DNA of 64,000 bases from NCBI GenBank assembly GCA_002069765.1, contig MWBZ01000007.1:1-64000 (forward strand). The letters are read 5' to 3'. This document shows positions 1-8,518 of this stretch, piece by piece. The first letter of the stretch is position 1. Each line of letters begins with the position of its first letter. A program made the position numbers and the translations under genes. The DNA is from a bacterium ADurb.Bin243 (GTDB lineage: Bacteria; Muiribacteriota; UBA9980). The notes beneath the pieces were generated by a model. The model had not been told where the DNA came from. It did not search any database and saw only the letters and a program-made list of their open reading frames with translations.

Positions 1-1778
1 GCGCTGTTTGAAAATAAAACATCAAAGGACTCAAAATCGTAATTATCCATAGCGATTTCAATCGCGGTTTTATTATTTTTGTCTTTTTCGTTGCAATCGG
101 CGCAGTTTTTAATAAGCCATCGCAGAATATCCGGGCTTTTTAAAATAGCGGCCTGATGAAGTTTTGGATAAGTATTAAAGCATAATGACCGCCCGGGTTT
201 TATTTTATTATAGGTTTCCAGAAACACCGTTTCGCCCGTACAGGAAGTTATTTCTTCAAATTTCGCGATCCGTTTTCTGAGTTTTTTTTCTATAATCGCA
301 TCGGGCGTCAAACCGGCTTTATCGCTCAAGAAAAAGGCTGCGCCGTATTGTTTTAGAAGGGCCATTAATTCGCCATTATCGGCTTCTGCGGCAAGATGAA
401 GAGGCGTTTGCCCGGCGCTGTTGCGGCAGTTAATGTCCGCCCCCGCTTTTATTAAGAAATCGATAATTTCTAAATTGCTGCGGATTACGGATAAATGAAG
501 CGCCGTATTGCCATAAGCTCCATAAGCGTTAATATCGGCGCCGTTTTTAATCAATTTTTCAATGATTTTTATATTTGCGTTTTCAGCCGCAGCCAATAGC
601 AGCCTGTTTTTTTCGTTTGTATTCAAAGACGACAGCGTAGCAGGGTAATTTGTCATGAAAAAATCGGCGATTTCGGATTTATTTGCAAAAACCGCATTCA
701 TAAAGGGCGTGGTATTAGAAGAGTCCCTGGCGTTAATGTTTGCGCCGGCCTTTATAAGCAATTTTACAGCCTGAAGGGAACCTCTGGCGACGGCAAAAAA
801 CAATGGCGTACTTCCATTTTTTGAAACAGAGTCGCAATCGGCGTTTTTAGAAAGCAAAATCTCCATTAACCCCGTCATGCCCTCCTGCGCCGCTCTGTGC
901 AGCGGAGTTATGCCGTATTCATTTTTAAACTTGAAATCCGCGCCTTTTTCTACAAGATATATGGCGGCGGTTTCGCGGCAATGGGACACCGCGGCGTCGA
1001 GCATCGTATAATTACTTCTCACGGAAGTTTTAATATCGGCGCCATTTTCTATAAAATATTTCATCGCCGCCGTTTTATTGTTAATTATCATTAAAAACAA
1101 AGGAGTTTCGCCATATTTATTTTTAACGTTAAAGTCGAACTTATATTTTTTAAAAAAATCCACGGCGCGCGTATCTTCGCAATCTCTCATAACTATATGT
1201 ATAAGCGAATTTTCACCGGCGTCTTTTAAACCAGTATCGGCGCCTCGTTCAATAAGCGTTTCCGCAATATCGAACCGGCCGCAGGTCAGCGCAATTAATA
1301 AAGGATAAAGTCCGCGCCATTTTTCGTTAATATCGGCCCCGCTTTCCAGCAGCAATTCAATTATTTCTTTATCGGCGTCCCGCGCTTGCAGATATTCATG
1401 TAAAAGCGGCCTTTTTGTATCGGTGCCGCTCTTTTTAACGCCGGGGTATTTTTTAATTAAAAGCCTCGCTTCTTCAGTCTGATTATTGATTAAAGCGTTT
1501 CTGAGGCTGTCGTAATCGTTCAGCCCTGCGGCGATCGCATTTGAGCTTGCGGCCCCGGTTTTAGGAGCAATATCGCCGATATTTACGCTTACGGTTTCAC
1601 CGGCATCTATCAAAAGAGGCTTTTTTACAAATCCGCCAAGTTTTCGGCCGGAGATGTCCTTTTTAATTTTATCTAAAAATGATTCGGCGGACGTTGATTT
1701 TAAATTTATGCCTGCCTCAAGAGCAAAGATAATAGCTAATTGTAATATAAGCGAAAGATAAAATGTTTTAGTTTTCAT
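1..1778 (-). CDS. Secreted ankyrin-repeat protein, partial (C-terminus beyond the window edge)
   Basis: Reading leftwards from an ATG at 1778, the frame stays open to position 1, giving about 592 codons with no stop inside the window. The N-terminus is a plausible Sec signal peptide (basic MKTKT start, then a hydrophobic stretch of about 20 residues ending near an ALEA motif). A linker of about 100 residues follows, then many ankyrin units with the usual TPLH / LLI..GADIN pattern, for example around 1300-1000 and 600-370. Ankyrin arrays are protein-binding scaffolds; no enzymatic domain is visible in this part. The start overlaps the stop of the upstream ankyrin gene by 4 bases (ATGA), so the two are very likely one operon and translationally coupled. 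Partners and function are unknown. Confidence 0.85.
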   Translation of the reverse strand, partial: MKTKTFYLSLILQLAIIFALEAGINLKSTSAESFLDKIKKDISGRKLGGFVKKPLLIDAGETVSVNIGDIAPKTGAASSNAIAAGLNDYDSLRNALINNQTEEARLLIKKYPGVKKSGTDTKRPLLHEYLQARDADKEIIELLLESGADINEKWRGLYPLLIALTCGRFDIAETLIERGADTGLKDAGENSLIHIVMRDCEDTRAVDFFKKYKFDFNVKNKYGETPLFLMIINNKTAAMKYFIENGADIKTSVRSNYTMLDAAVSHCRETAAIYLVEKGADFKFKNEYGITPLHRAAQEGMTGLMEILLSKNADCDSVSKNGSTPLFFAVARGSLQAVKLLIKAGANINARDSSNTTPFMNAVFANKSEIADFFMTNYPATLSSLNTNEKNRLLLAAAENANIKIIEKLIKNGADINAYGAYGNTALHLSVIRSNLEIIDFLIKAGADINCRNSAGQTPLHLAAEADNGELMALLKQYGAAFFLSDKAGLTPDAIIEKKLRKRIAKFEEITSCTGETVFLETYNKIKPGRSLCFNTYPKLHQAAILKSPDILRWLIKNCADCNEKDKNNKTAIEIAMDNYDFESFDVLFSNS

Positions 1779-4700
1779 TTTCCATCACCGGCCAGCATGT
1801 TTATTAGAATATTTTTATATTCTACGGCTTTTTCTTTTGATAACGGGCCATGGTTCTTTGAAGCACGCCACCAAAAAACCGTTTCAATCGGTAAGTAATG
1901 ATCTTTTGGCGCGTCTTTTTCACAGACATCAAGGCCGTTCGCTTTTAAAGCTTCCATGGTTTTGATCAAAGCGTCAAAACGCTCTACGGCTCGAGCTTCG
2001 CTTAATTTACTGTTGTATATAAAATCGTCGATAAAACTTTTTAATGCAGTTGAAATCGCCTTAGTGCCTTTTATTTCCGCGCCATGCTTCATAAGTAGAT
2101 TGACAACCTCCGCGTTCAACCTGGCCGCGGCTAATTCCATTATATTTTCGTTATATCTTTCTTTAAGTTTTATATCGGCGCCGCTTGCGATTAACGTTTT
2201 TACGATTTCGATTCCGGAAGTGCTATTGCAATCCACACGGTGTTTAACCGCCGAGAAAACAGGCAAATGTTCTTCCCGGGGACGAACATTAAAATCATAT
2301 CCGCGTTCGGATAAAACTTTCATTATGCTTAAACATTCTTCGGTAGTGAACCGTTCGGTCGAAGATAAAATTTTTGAGGCCAGACCGCTTTGCATATCAT
2401 TACTGAATTTGTAATTTTTGAACGCGACGGCCAGCTTTATAAAAGTTTTATAATCCACATAATGAAAAATCGATTTGCCGTTCTCCAGAGCGTCGATTTT
2501 AGCGCTTCTGGAGATTGCCGCATCTAATAAATCAAGCCATCCGTTATTTTTAAATTTAAACAACGAATCGGGGCTTATATCGAAGTTAAATTCGTCAGAT
2601 AATAAATAATGGATTATTTTTTTTCGTTTAAGTTTTACCGCCGGATCGAATATTGATCGTCCGAGCTCGTTTCTTTTTGCATCGGCGCTTTCGTTGTATA
2701 AATAGGCTTCGACCGCATCGAACATATTAAGCCATACTGCTTTTTGAATATCCGGAAGCGCCATGAACGAAGGCGTATATCTTGAAGGCCCCGGATCGTG
2801 GTCGCAGCCGCAGGCAATATGGCAGATTTCGCGAAACGCCTCTCCGCTTAAATTTGAAATTTTTATAAGTTCATCATTATCGGTTGTTTTAATGGCCTTT
2901 CCAAGCGTTTCAACAGCTTTTAGATGACGCTCTTTTTTAAAATCATCGGGCGTTTTTCCAAAATAATTTTTTTTCGAAGCGTCGGCGCCGTTTTTTCTTA
3001 AATATTCAGATACTTCCGAAGCGCCTCTTTTTTCGCTGATATGTAAAGCGGTTTCCGAATTTAAATCGCTCGAAACATTATCGATTTTAAAACCGAGCCC
3101 GGCAAGTTTTTTAACGGCGTAAAGGTTGTCATAAAAAGCTGCGTAGCAAAGCAAATCATAGCCGTCGGAAGTTTTTATTTTTAAATCTATGCCCCGCGAT
3201 ATAAGCGAATCGAATATATCGTTTTGAAATGTATTTATAGCATAGTGTATCGGCGCAAGCTTCTTTGCCGAAAGCATATTGACATCGGCGCCTTTTTTTA
3301 TTAAAAAATTCACCATATCCGGCTTTTTCGCAATTATCGCAGCCGTCAAAGGCGTTATCATGTTATCTTGCATATAAGGCCCGTCTCTTTTGGGAATAAG
3401 CATGCTTACGGTCACTAAATTTGAATTTTCGTGAATTTTTTCGACCTTGGGCTTTTGAGGCTGGCTGACGCCGCAGCTATCGACGACCGCGCCTCTCGCT
3501 ATAAGTTTTTCCGCAAAACCTATGTTGCCTTTTTTAGCCGCTAAGTGAAGAGGCGTTTCGCCGTCGTGATTGCATATATTTATTTCGGCGCTGTTTTCAA
3601 TTAAAGCCGTGAAGCATTCGGTAAAGTTTTTATCTATAGCGTCAAAAATTGCGGTTTCATAATACCGGTCACGTTTGTTAACGTCATAGCCGCGCTTTAA
3701 TATTAATCCAGCTATATCCGCATAGTTTTTATCAACGGCCGTATGAAGTATTTTATAGCTTTCAGAATCGGCGAAATTAAGATCGGCGCCTTTTTCAATC
3801 AAATACCGGGCTATTTCAGGTTTATTTTCATTTAAGGCAGTGAGCAATAAAGAAGACTTATCATAATAATTCACTTCGTTAATTTCAGCGCCGTTTTCAA
3901 CTAAAAGTTTAACAACGTCGAACATTCCCCATAGAACAGCCCAATGAAGCGCCGGCGATTCGTGTTCATCGTGGGCGTTAAAATCAGCGCCGCATTTTAT
4001 CAACATTTTAACGCCTTCTATGTTCCGGTTTTTAACCGTATTTATTATTAATTTCGGGTTAATCGCGCCGTTTTTTTCTTTTATATTATAGTCATTAATG
4101 TTGCCCGGAGAGTCTTTCAAAAGAGATTTGACCGTGTCGCACATTTTAAATTCGCCTTTTAAAAATGTATATTCAACTGGAGTCTGACCGTATAACCGCC
4201 AGTCGCGGTCTTTATAATTTTTTAATATTAGCTCGACCGCTTCGCTGCAGCGATTATCGATTGCCGAAAATAAAAAATTATTTTTATATTCTTTCATAAA
4301 CTCATAATCTAAACCGTTTTTTATAATAGGTTCCAGCAAAGCTATATTTTCTTTACGCGTTAAATAATGCATTAAAGATACTTCGCCGCTTTCGGTAATG
4401 ATTACGAACCTTTTAAAATCATCGAAATATCTGTCGCCGGAGGCGCTAACCGCAAGCTTAGAGCCTCGTTTTGCCAGAGCGTCCGCCGTTTTTCTTTTGT
4501 TTTTTATGAGCGCAGATAATAATGGAGTTCGCCCATTAAATTTTAAATCATCTATTTTTTTTACATAACCGGATTCTATGCAATACAAGACGATTTCATC
4601 GGAAAAATTATCGATAAGATAGTTAATAAGCGACTTATAATATGATTTATTAAATATATTTTCGTCGGCTTTTTTATCGATTAAAACCTTTACCAGTTCA

Positions 4701-5395
4701 AGATCGCCGTTTTTTAAAGCCGCATTCAAAGACTTTTTTGCAGGCGACTTTGAAAGATTGACGTCGGCTCCGCTTTGCAGAAGAAGATAAACGCTCTGCG
4801 TGCTTTTGTTTTCAACGGCATAATATAGCAGCGAAGCTTCGCCGTGCAGCACATTGACGTTTGCACCGTTGTCGATCAATACTTTTAATATTTCAAAAGA
4901 CTCCGCCTTCAGGCAGTTGAAAATTATAGGCGTTTTAAATTGATCGGATGCGTTATTGATAGCGGCGCCTTTTTTTATCACAGCATCGATTAATTCCGTA
5001 TCAGCCATGCTTATGGTTTTTTCGAGAAATTTTTTACCGCCGTCGGGCATGGATTTAAAATCATCGATAAAGGATATTATCGATTTTATGAAATCTGGAT
5101 TTTTATAAATTTCAGGATAGTTAAGCAGATTTTCAAAAATATATGAATTAGTGAGTTTTTCCTTATACATGCTTAAAATACAGCTAAAAGCAGCCGGCTC
5201 ATCATTATAAATAATCGAAACAAGAATCTCTTCCAGCTGCATCGGCGTTAAGTCAGGCTTTATATTGGAAATGGAGACGTTAAAAAGAAGCTCTTCCGCG
5301 CTCAGACAAGACGGGGGCATAAAAAAAAGGAAAAAAGATAAAGCAAAAACCGGTGATAATATTGTGGCTGAGAGTTTCAATAATTTTTTTTTCAT
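1775..5395 (-). CDS. Very large secreted ankyrin-repeat protein (1206 aa)
   Basis: The N-terminus (MKKKLLKLSATILSPVFALS, then hydrophobic residues up to a CLSAEE cleavage region) is a clear signal peptide, so the protein is probably periplasmic or exported. Almost the whole remainder is ankyrin-like repeats: many units carry LLI..GADVN or A..KGN...A..LI.RGA signatures, including good ones near residues 470-700. The C-terminal quarter has degenerate repeats and no recognised catalytic motif. The start is an ATG preceded by AGGTGAT, and a sigma70-like promoter lies 50-80 bases upstream. The stop overlaps the next ankyrin gene by 4 bases. Exported ankyrin proteins of this size are often linked to host or cell-surface interactions, but that is inference; no substrate can be named. 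Confidence 0.88.
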   Translation of the reverse strand: MKKKLLKLSATILSPVFALSFFLFFMPPSCLSAEELLFNVSISNIKPDLTPMQLEEILVSIIYNDEPAAFSCILSMYKEKLTNSYIFENLLNYPEIYKNPDFIKSIISFIDDFKSMPDGGKKFLEKTISMADTELIDAVIKKGAAINNASDQFKTPIIFNCLKAESFEILKVLIDNGANVNVLHGEASLLYYAVENKSTQSVYLLLQSGADVNLSKSPAKKSLNAALKNGDLELVKVLIDKKADENIFNKSYYKSLINYLIDNFSDEIVLYCIESGYVKKIDDLKFNGRTPLLSALIKNKRKTADALAKRGSKLAVSASGDRYFDDFKRFVIITESGEVSLMHYLTRKENIALLEPIIKNGLDYEFMKEYKNNFLFSAIDNRCSEAVELILKNYKDRDWRLYGQTPVEYTFLKGEFKMCDTVKSLLKDSPGNINDYNIKEKNGAINPKLIINTVKNRNIEGVKMLIKCGADFNAHDEHESPALHWAVLWGMFDVVKLLVENGAEINEVNYYDKSSLLLTALNENKPEIARYLIEKGADLNFADSESYKILHTAVDKNYADIAGLILKRGYDVNKRDRYYETAIFDAIDKNFTECFTALIENSAEINICNHDGETPLHLAAKKGNIGFAEKLIARGAVVDSCGVSQPQKPKVEKIHENSNLVTVSMLIPKRDGPYMQDNMITPLTAAIIAKKPDMVNFLIKKGADVNMLSAKKLAPIHYAINTFQNDIFDSLISRGIDLKIKTSDGYDLLCYAAFYDNLYAVKKLAGLGFKIDNVSSDLNSETALHISEKRGASEVSEYLRKNGADASKKNYFGKTPDDFKKERHLKAVETLGKAIKTTDNDELIKISNLSGEAFREICHIACGCDHDPGPSRYTPSFMALPDIQKAVWLNMFDAVEAYLYNESADAKRNELGRSIFDPAVKLKRKKIIHYLLSDEFNFDISPDSLFKFKNNGWLDLLDAAISRSAKIDALENGKSIFHYVDYKTFIKLAVAFKNYKFSNDMQSGLASKILSSTERFTTEECLSIMKVLSERGYDFNVRPREEHLPVFSAVKHRVDCNSTSGIEIVKTLIASGADIKLKERYNENIMELAAARLNAEVVNLLMKHGAEIKGTKAISTALKSFIDDFIYNSKLSEARAVERFDALIKTMEALKANGLDVCEKDAPKDHYLPIETVFWWRASKNHGPLSKEKAVEYKNILINMLAGDGK

Positions 5396-5445
5396 AAAAC
5401 AGCTATCACCTGCGTTATTTAATTAAATAATCGGCTAAGGATTTC

Positions 5446-5474
5446 ATACTACCGCAATTATAAATAAATGTCAA
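5446..5474 (-). promoter_or_regulatory. Sigma70-like promoter for the ankyrin operon
   Basis: On the minus strand a perfect -35 TTGACA (5474-5469) is followed by a 17-bp spacer and a -10 TAGTAT (5451-5446). It lies about 50 bases before the ATG at 5395. The same -35/-10 pair and spacing occur at 7178-7206 on the plus strand. Confidence 0.65.
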
Positions 5475-5576
5475 TAAAATATAACATGAAGCTTAAAAAT
5501 AGTGTATAATATAACAGTAATCAAAAATAAATAAAATTAATATAACCGCTTTAAAAATTAATTTTAAGGGAGACAT

Positions 5577-6917
5577 ATGTTTTTTTTAACGTCGCTTTCC
5601 ATAGCGTTTATAATAGTCTTGATCACTAATAAAAAAGCGCTGGCGCATCGATTCACCGACCAAGTAAAACTGGATATAATTAATACCATGAAATATGGCG
5701 TCAATTGGAACTCCTCTTTACCTTTCCGAAACACTATATCTTATTGCCCGCGTGAATATATAGTCAATAAAAATATCAAGTCGATGAGTTCGTATTATTA
5801 TAAAGGGCTTGAATATTCGTTCAAAAAATTATATGAAGAATACGATGATTCTGGAAATATAAAAAGAGCTTTTGAATTCGACCGGGAAGGAAGCATAGTT
5901 AAAACGGCCATCTATAATTATAACGCGGAATTAAAAATAACGGAGATCATCGAATACTCTCCTGCCGGAAACATACACTGCAGGCAAACCTATAAATACG
6001 AAGACGGAGAAATTTCCGAATTCGCATATTTCGGCCGCGACGATAAGCCGTTATATAAAATAGAATATTCGCGGAAAGAAGGCAGAACGAGCAAAATCAA
6101 ACGATCGGAAGAAGACGGTTCCATCAGTGAAAGTATTTATAAATATTCAAACGGAAGGCTGAACGAAAAAAAATATTATTCAGACCGCGACGGCGACGTT
6201 ACGGAACGCTATAATTACGATCATCAAAACAGGCTGCTGGAAGTCGTTACAACAAACCCGCAAAATTCCGAAATTTCCAGATGGGATTATAATTATAATG
6301 AAAACGGTTTGCCCATAGCGATAGTCTTTAATAACTCGCAAACCGGTTTTAAAATTGAAAATAATTTACTTTTCGATAAGGAAGGTGAATTGGTAAGCCT
6401 TTCAACTAAAACTTCAAGTCCGCAATTTATTATGTCCTTATCGCATCGGTTCGAGAACGACTCCGACGGGAACTGGACATTTTATTTTTTTTCCGGCGAC
6501 AACGCCGATCATCCCGATGAAATATATCGATATGGCAGAGACGGCGCCCTTCTGGAATCCGTCGCTTATTTAAAATCAGGCGATATGGAACATGCGGTAA
6601 AATATACTTACAGCCAGGACTTTACTGAAAACCTTCCGGCCGAACCGGCGGCTTTCGCAACTGATAATAACATAAGAAAAGAATGCGGTCTGAATATGAG
6701 AATGCTGGAAGGCGCAATAGATCTTTATCAAATGGAAAACGGCGACGAACTTCCTGAAAGCCTTGAAAAGCTTGCCGAACTCGATTATATTCAAAAGGTT
6801 CCACAATGCCCCGGAAACGGAAAATATTCGTTCGAAAAGAGCGATCTGTCAAAAGACGCCGGGACCGATTTTTTCCGCATCGAGATAGAATGCAGCGTAC
6901 ATGGCGGATTATATTAA
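5577..6917 (+). CDS. Secreted YD-like repeat protein with pseudopilin-like C-terminal tail
   Basis: This 446-residue protein has an N-terminal hydrophobic export signal (FFLTSLSIAFIIVLITN) and starts at an ATG after AAGGGAGA. Residues of about 75-340 contain a tyrosine/aspartate-rich repeat (phrases like YNYDHQNRLLEV and YKYEDGEISEF), resembling RHS/YD strips but too degenerate to assign firmly. The last 80 residues are different: CGLNMRMLEGAIDLYQMENG, then VPQCPGNGKYSF and a terminal ECSVHG. This closely matches the C-terminal segment of certain type II secretion/pseudopilin-like proteins (C..N.R.L.GAI..Y...N, CP..G.Y, C..HG). The usual N-terminal pilin methylation signal is absent, so this is not an ordinary pilin. 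It stands alone, divergent from the ankyrin operon. Confidence 0.65.
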   Translation: MFFLTSLSIAFIIVLITNKKALAHRFTDQVKLDIINTMKYGVNWNSSLPFRNTISYCPREYIVNKNIKSMSSYYYKGLEYSFKKLYEEYDDSGNIKRAFEFDREGSIVKTAIYNYNAELKITEIIEYSPAGNIHCRQTYKYEDGEISEFAYFGRDDKPLYKIEYSRKEGRTSKIKRSEEDGSISESIYKYSNGRLNEKKYYSDRDGDVTERYNYDHQNRLLEVVTTNPQNSEISRWDYNYNENGLPIAIVFNNSQTGFKIENNLLFDKEGELVSLSTKTSSPQFIMSLSHRFENDSDGNWTFYFFSGDNADHPDEIYRYGRDGALLESVAYLKSGDMEHAVKYTYSQDFTENLPAEPAAFATDNNIRKECGLNMRMLEGAIDLYQMENGDELPESLEKLAELDYIQKVPQCPGNGKYSFEKSDLSKDAGTDFFRIEIECSVHGGLY

Positions 6918-7036
6918 TTCCAATGCATACGCCGCATTTTTAGCGCTAAGCGTTCATTTATATAAGAACTTTCCATATTTTAAATGCGACCCTGTTCACT
7001 TAATTTAACCAATCTCAAATGAAAAGGCCCCCGCCA

Positions 7037-7102
7037 AAAAAATAAAATCCGTGTCCGAAAATAGCGGGAAATATTTCGGCTGCTATGGTATAATTTTATA
7101 TA
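7037..7102 (+). promoter_or_regulatory. Shared regulatory module, copy 1 (palindrome plus extended -10)
   Basis: Bases 7037-7077 match 13731-13771 at 39 of 41 positions. The block ends in the perfect palindrome GAAATATTTC (7068-7077). After exactly 11 further bases comes an extended -10, TGGTATAAT (TATAAT at 7089-7094). There is no good -35: the region 17 bases upstream falls on the palindrome, as expected for an activator-dependent or operator-controlled promoter. It precedes the hydrogenase operon. Confidence 0.55.
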
Positions 7103-7177
7103 AGTAAAGACTGAATATAGCATTTAACGTAATATTTTCTTAGAATAATTGGCTGCTTGAACTGCTCAAAAAAAACA

Positions 7178-7206
7178 TTGACATTCAATTTAAATTATGA
7201 TAGTAT
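7178..7206 (+). promoter_or_regulatory. Sigma70-like promoter of the hydrogenase operon
   Basis: A consensus -35 TTGACA (7178-7183), a 17-bp spacer and a -10 TAGTAT (7201-7206) lie about 65 bases before the first small ORF (7273) and about 400 before the response-regulator gene. With the extended -10 module at 7037-7102 upstream, the operon may have two promoters. Confidence 0.6.
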
Positions 7207-7272
7207 CCCTTTGGCTTAACAGCCGACTTTTTCAAATCAATTAATCAGCAAATCCATCAGGGAGGTTGACAG

Positions 7273-7425
7273 ATGTCCGGTAAAAATCGCTCCGATTCAA
7301 CCCTTACCGCAAGAAGGCACAGGCTCGAAACATTAATATCGAGTTATGACAAACACTCCAACGAAAATATCTTTTCAAAAATTCTCCATTACAGTCAATT
7401 CAATTATTGCATTAACCTTTTCTAA
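7273..7425 (+). CDS. Small ORF, 50 aa, at the head of the hydrogenase operon
   Basis: An ATG at 7273 is preceded by a strong ribosome-binding site (GGAGG at 7261-7265) and opens a 50-codon frame ending in TAA at 7425. The predicted peptide begins MSGKNRSDSTLTARRHRLE, is basic at the N-terminus and more hydrophobic at the C-terminus, with no recognised domain. The strong Shine-Dalgarno and the promoter at 7178 are the main reasons for thinking it is translated. It could be a leader peptide, a small regulatory protein, or the remnant of a longer gene; about 180 non-coding bases separate it from the response regulator. Confidence 0.4.
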   Translation: MSGKNRSDSTLTARRHRLETLISSYDKHSNENIFSKILHYSQFNYCINLF

Positions 7426-7603
7426 TTTTTATTTAATTCAATCTATCCGGTTGCCCGGCATTTTCTAAAAACTACAATTTAATACAATATGTTTCGATTC
7501 GTCATGACGAAGCTTTTCGGTTTTTTTCGCGCGTAAATCGCGTGAAATATCATCGGACGCTTTCAGACGTTTTGAAGCTTTATAAAAAACAAGGAGGAAA
7601 ACC

Positions 7604-8014
7604 ATGTCTTTCAGGATCCTTATTGTGGATGATGACAATGACGTCGTCGATACTATGAAAACTGTTTTAATCGCGAGGAAGTTTGCCGTGGATTCGGCTT
7701 CCGACTCGCAGGAAGCGCTCGAAAAAATCAAAACGTTCGACCCGCAAATGATATTGCTCGACGTTATGATGCGAACGCCTTCCGACGGCTTCTCTCTTTC
7801 TTACACCCTTCGCTCCGGCCGGGGCGAATATGAGAGGTGGTCAAAAATACCTATAGTAATGATTTCCGGAATAAATAAGGAACTTAAAATGAACTATTCT
7901 TCAGCGACCGATTCCGAAATCATTGCCGCGAACGAGTTCGTGGACAAACCCATAACGGCGGAAAAATTGATCGAGCTGGCCGAAAAATATATGAACGCCG
8001 CTAAGAACAAATAA
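7604..8014 (+). CDS. CheY-like single-domain response regulator
   Basis: This 136-residue protein is a stand-alone receiver domain. The N-terminal ILIVDDDNDV supplies the acidic pocket, LDVMM the phosphorylatable aspartate (about residue 48), MISG the switch Thr/Ser position, and VDKPIT the conserved Lys-Pro near the C-terminus. There is no output domain, so signalling would go through a partner protein. A strong AAGGAGG precedes the ATG. It lies 31 bases before the hydC-like gene and on the same strand, so it is probably co-transcribed with the hydrogenase. Its kinase is not in the window. Single receivers beside [FeFe]-hydrogenases suggest redox- or H2-responsive regulation, but this is inference. 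Confidence 0.85.
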   Translation: MSFRILIVDDDNDVVDTMKTVLIARKFAVDSASDSQEALEKIKTFDPQMILLDVMMRTPSDGFSLSYTLRSGRGEYERWSKIPIVMISGINKELKMNYSSATDSEIIAANEFVDKPITAEKLIELAEKYMNAAKNK

Positions 8015-8045
8015 AAACTACTACTATTATAATGGAGGCTAAAAA

Positions 8046-8513
8046 ATGAGTAACACTTCGTCAATAATAAAAAAGACGATCGAAAAATATGGCGCATCGA
8101 GAGAAGCGCTGCTTCCGGTCCTTCAGGCGGTAAAACGCGAGGCAGGCAGTCTCGATGCCGCAAAGATCAGGGAAATATCGGCAGCACTCGATATTCCGGC
8201 AGCTGACGCATACGGCGTAGCTTCGTTTTATTCCTTTCTCGAACCAGTGAAGCTCGGCAGGCACGTGATAAGAATATGCCGAACTATATCGTGTGAAATG
8301 AATAAAAAACAGGCGGTTCTAAACGCGATCGAAAACAAGCTCGGCGTAAAACTGGGCGAAACAACCAATGACGGCATGTTTTCACTATTGGAGACCAGCT
8401 GCCTGGGCCACTGTCACAAAGGTCCCGTAATGCTTATAAATGACGACATTTATACGAGTCTGACACCCGCGGCAGCCGTATCGGCGATCGAAAAATATAT
8501 CGGGAAGGAGTGA
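8046..8513 (+). CDS. hydC: NADH-dependent hydrogenase subunit HydC (NuoE-like [2Fe-2S] protein)
   Basis: This is a 155-residue NuoE/HndA-family protein with a thioredoxin-like [2Fe-2S] domain. Cluster ligands are visible as CRTISC (first pair) and CLGHC (second pair, followed by the usual HKGPVM). The N-terminal helical region (LLPVLQAVKREAGSLDAAKIREISAALDIPAADAYGVASFYSF) is typical of the family. In HydABC hydrogenases this subunit passes electrons at the NADH-oxidising end of the complex. A GGAGG ribosome-binding site precedes the ATG. Its stop abuts the hydB-like gene, whose Shine-Dalgarno lies inside this gene's last codons, so translation is coupled. No HndB-like subunit is present between it and hydB. 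Confidence 0.92.
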   Translation: MSNTSSIIKKTIEKYGASREALLPVLQAVKREAGSLDAAKIREISAALDIPAADAYGVASFYSFLEPVKLGRHVIRICRTISCEMNKKQAVLNAIENKLGVKLGETTNDGMFSLLETSCLGHCHKGPVMLINDDIYTSLTPAAAVSAIEKYIGKE

Positions 8514-8518
8514 GTAAA

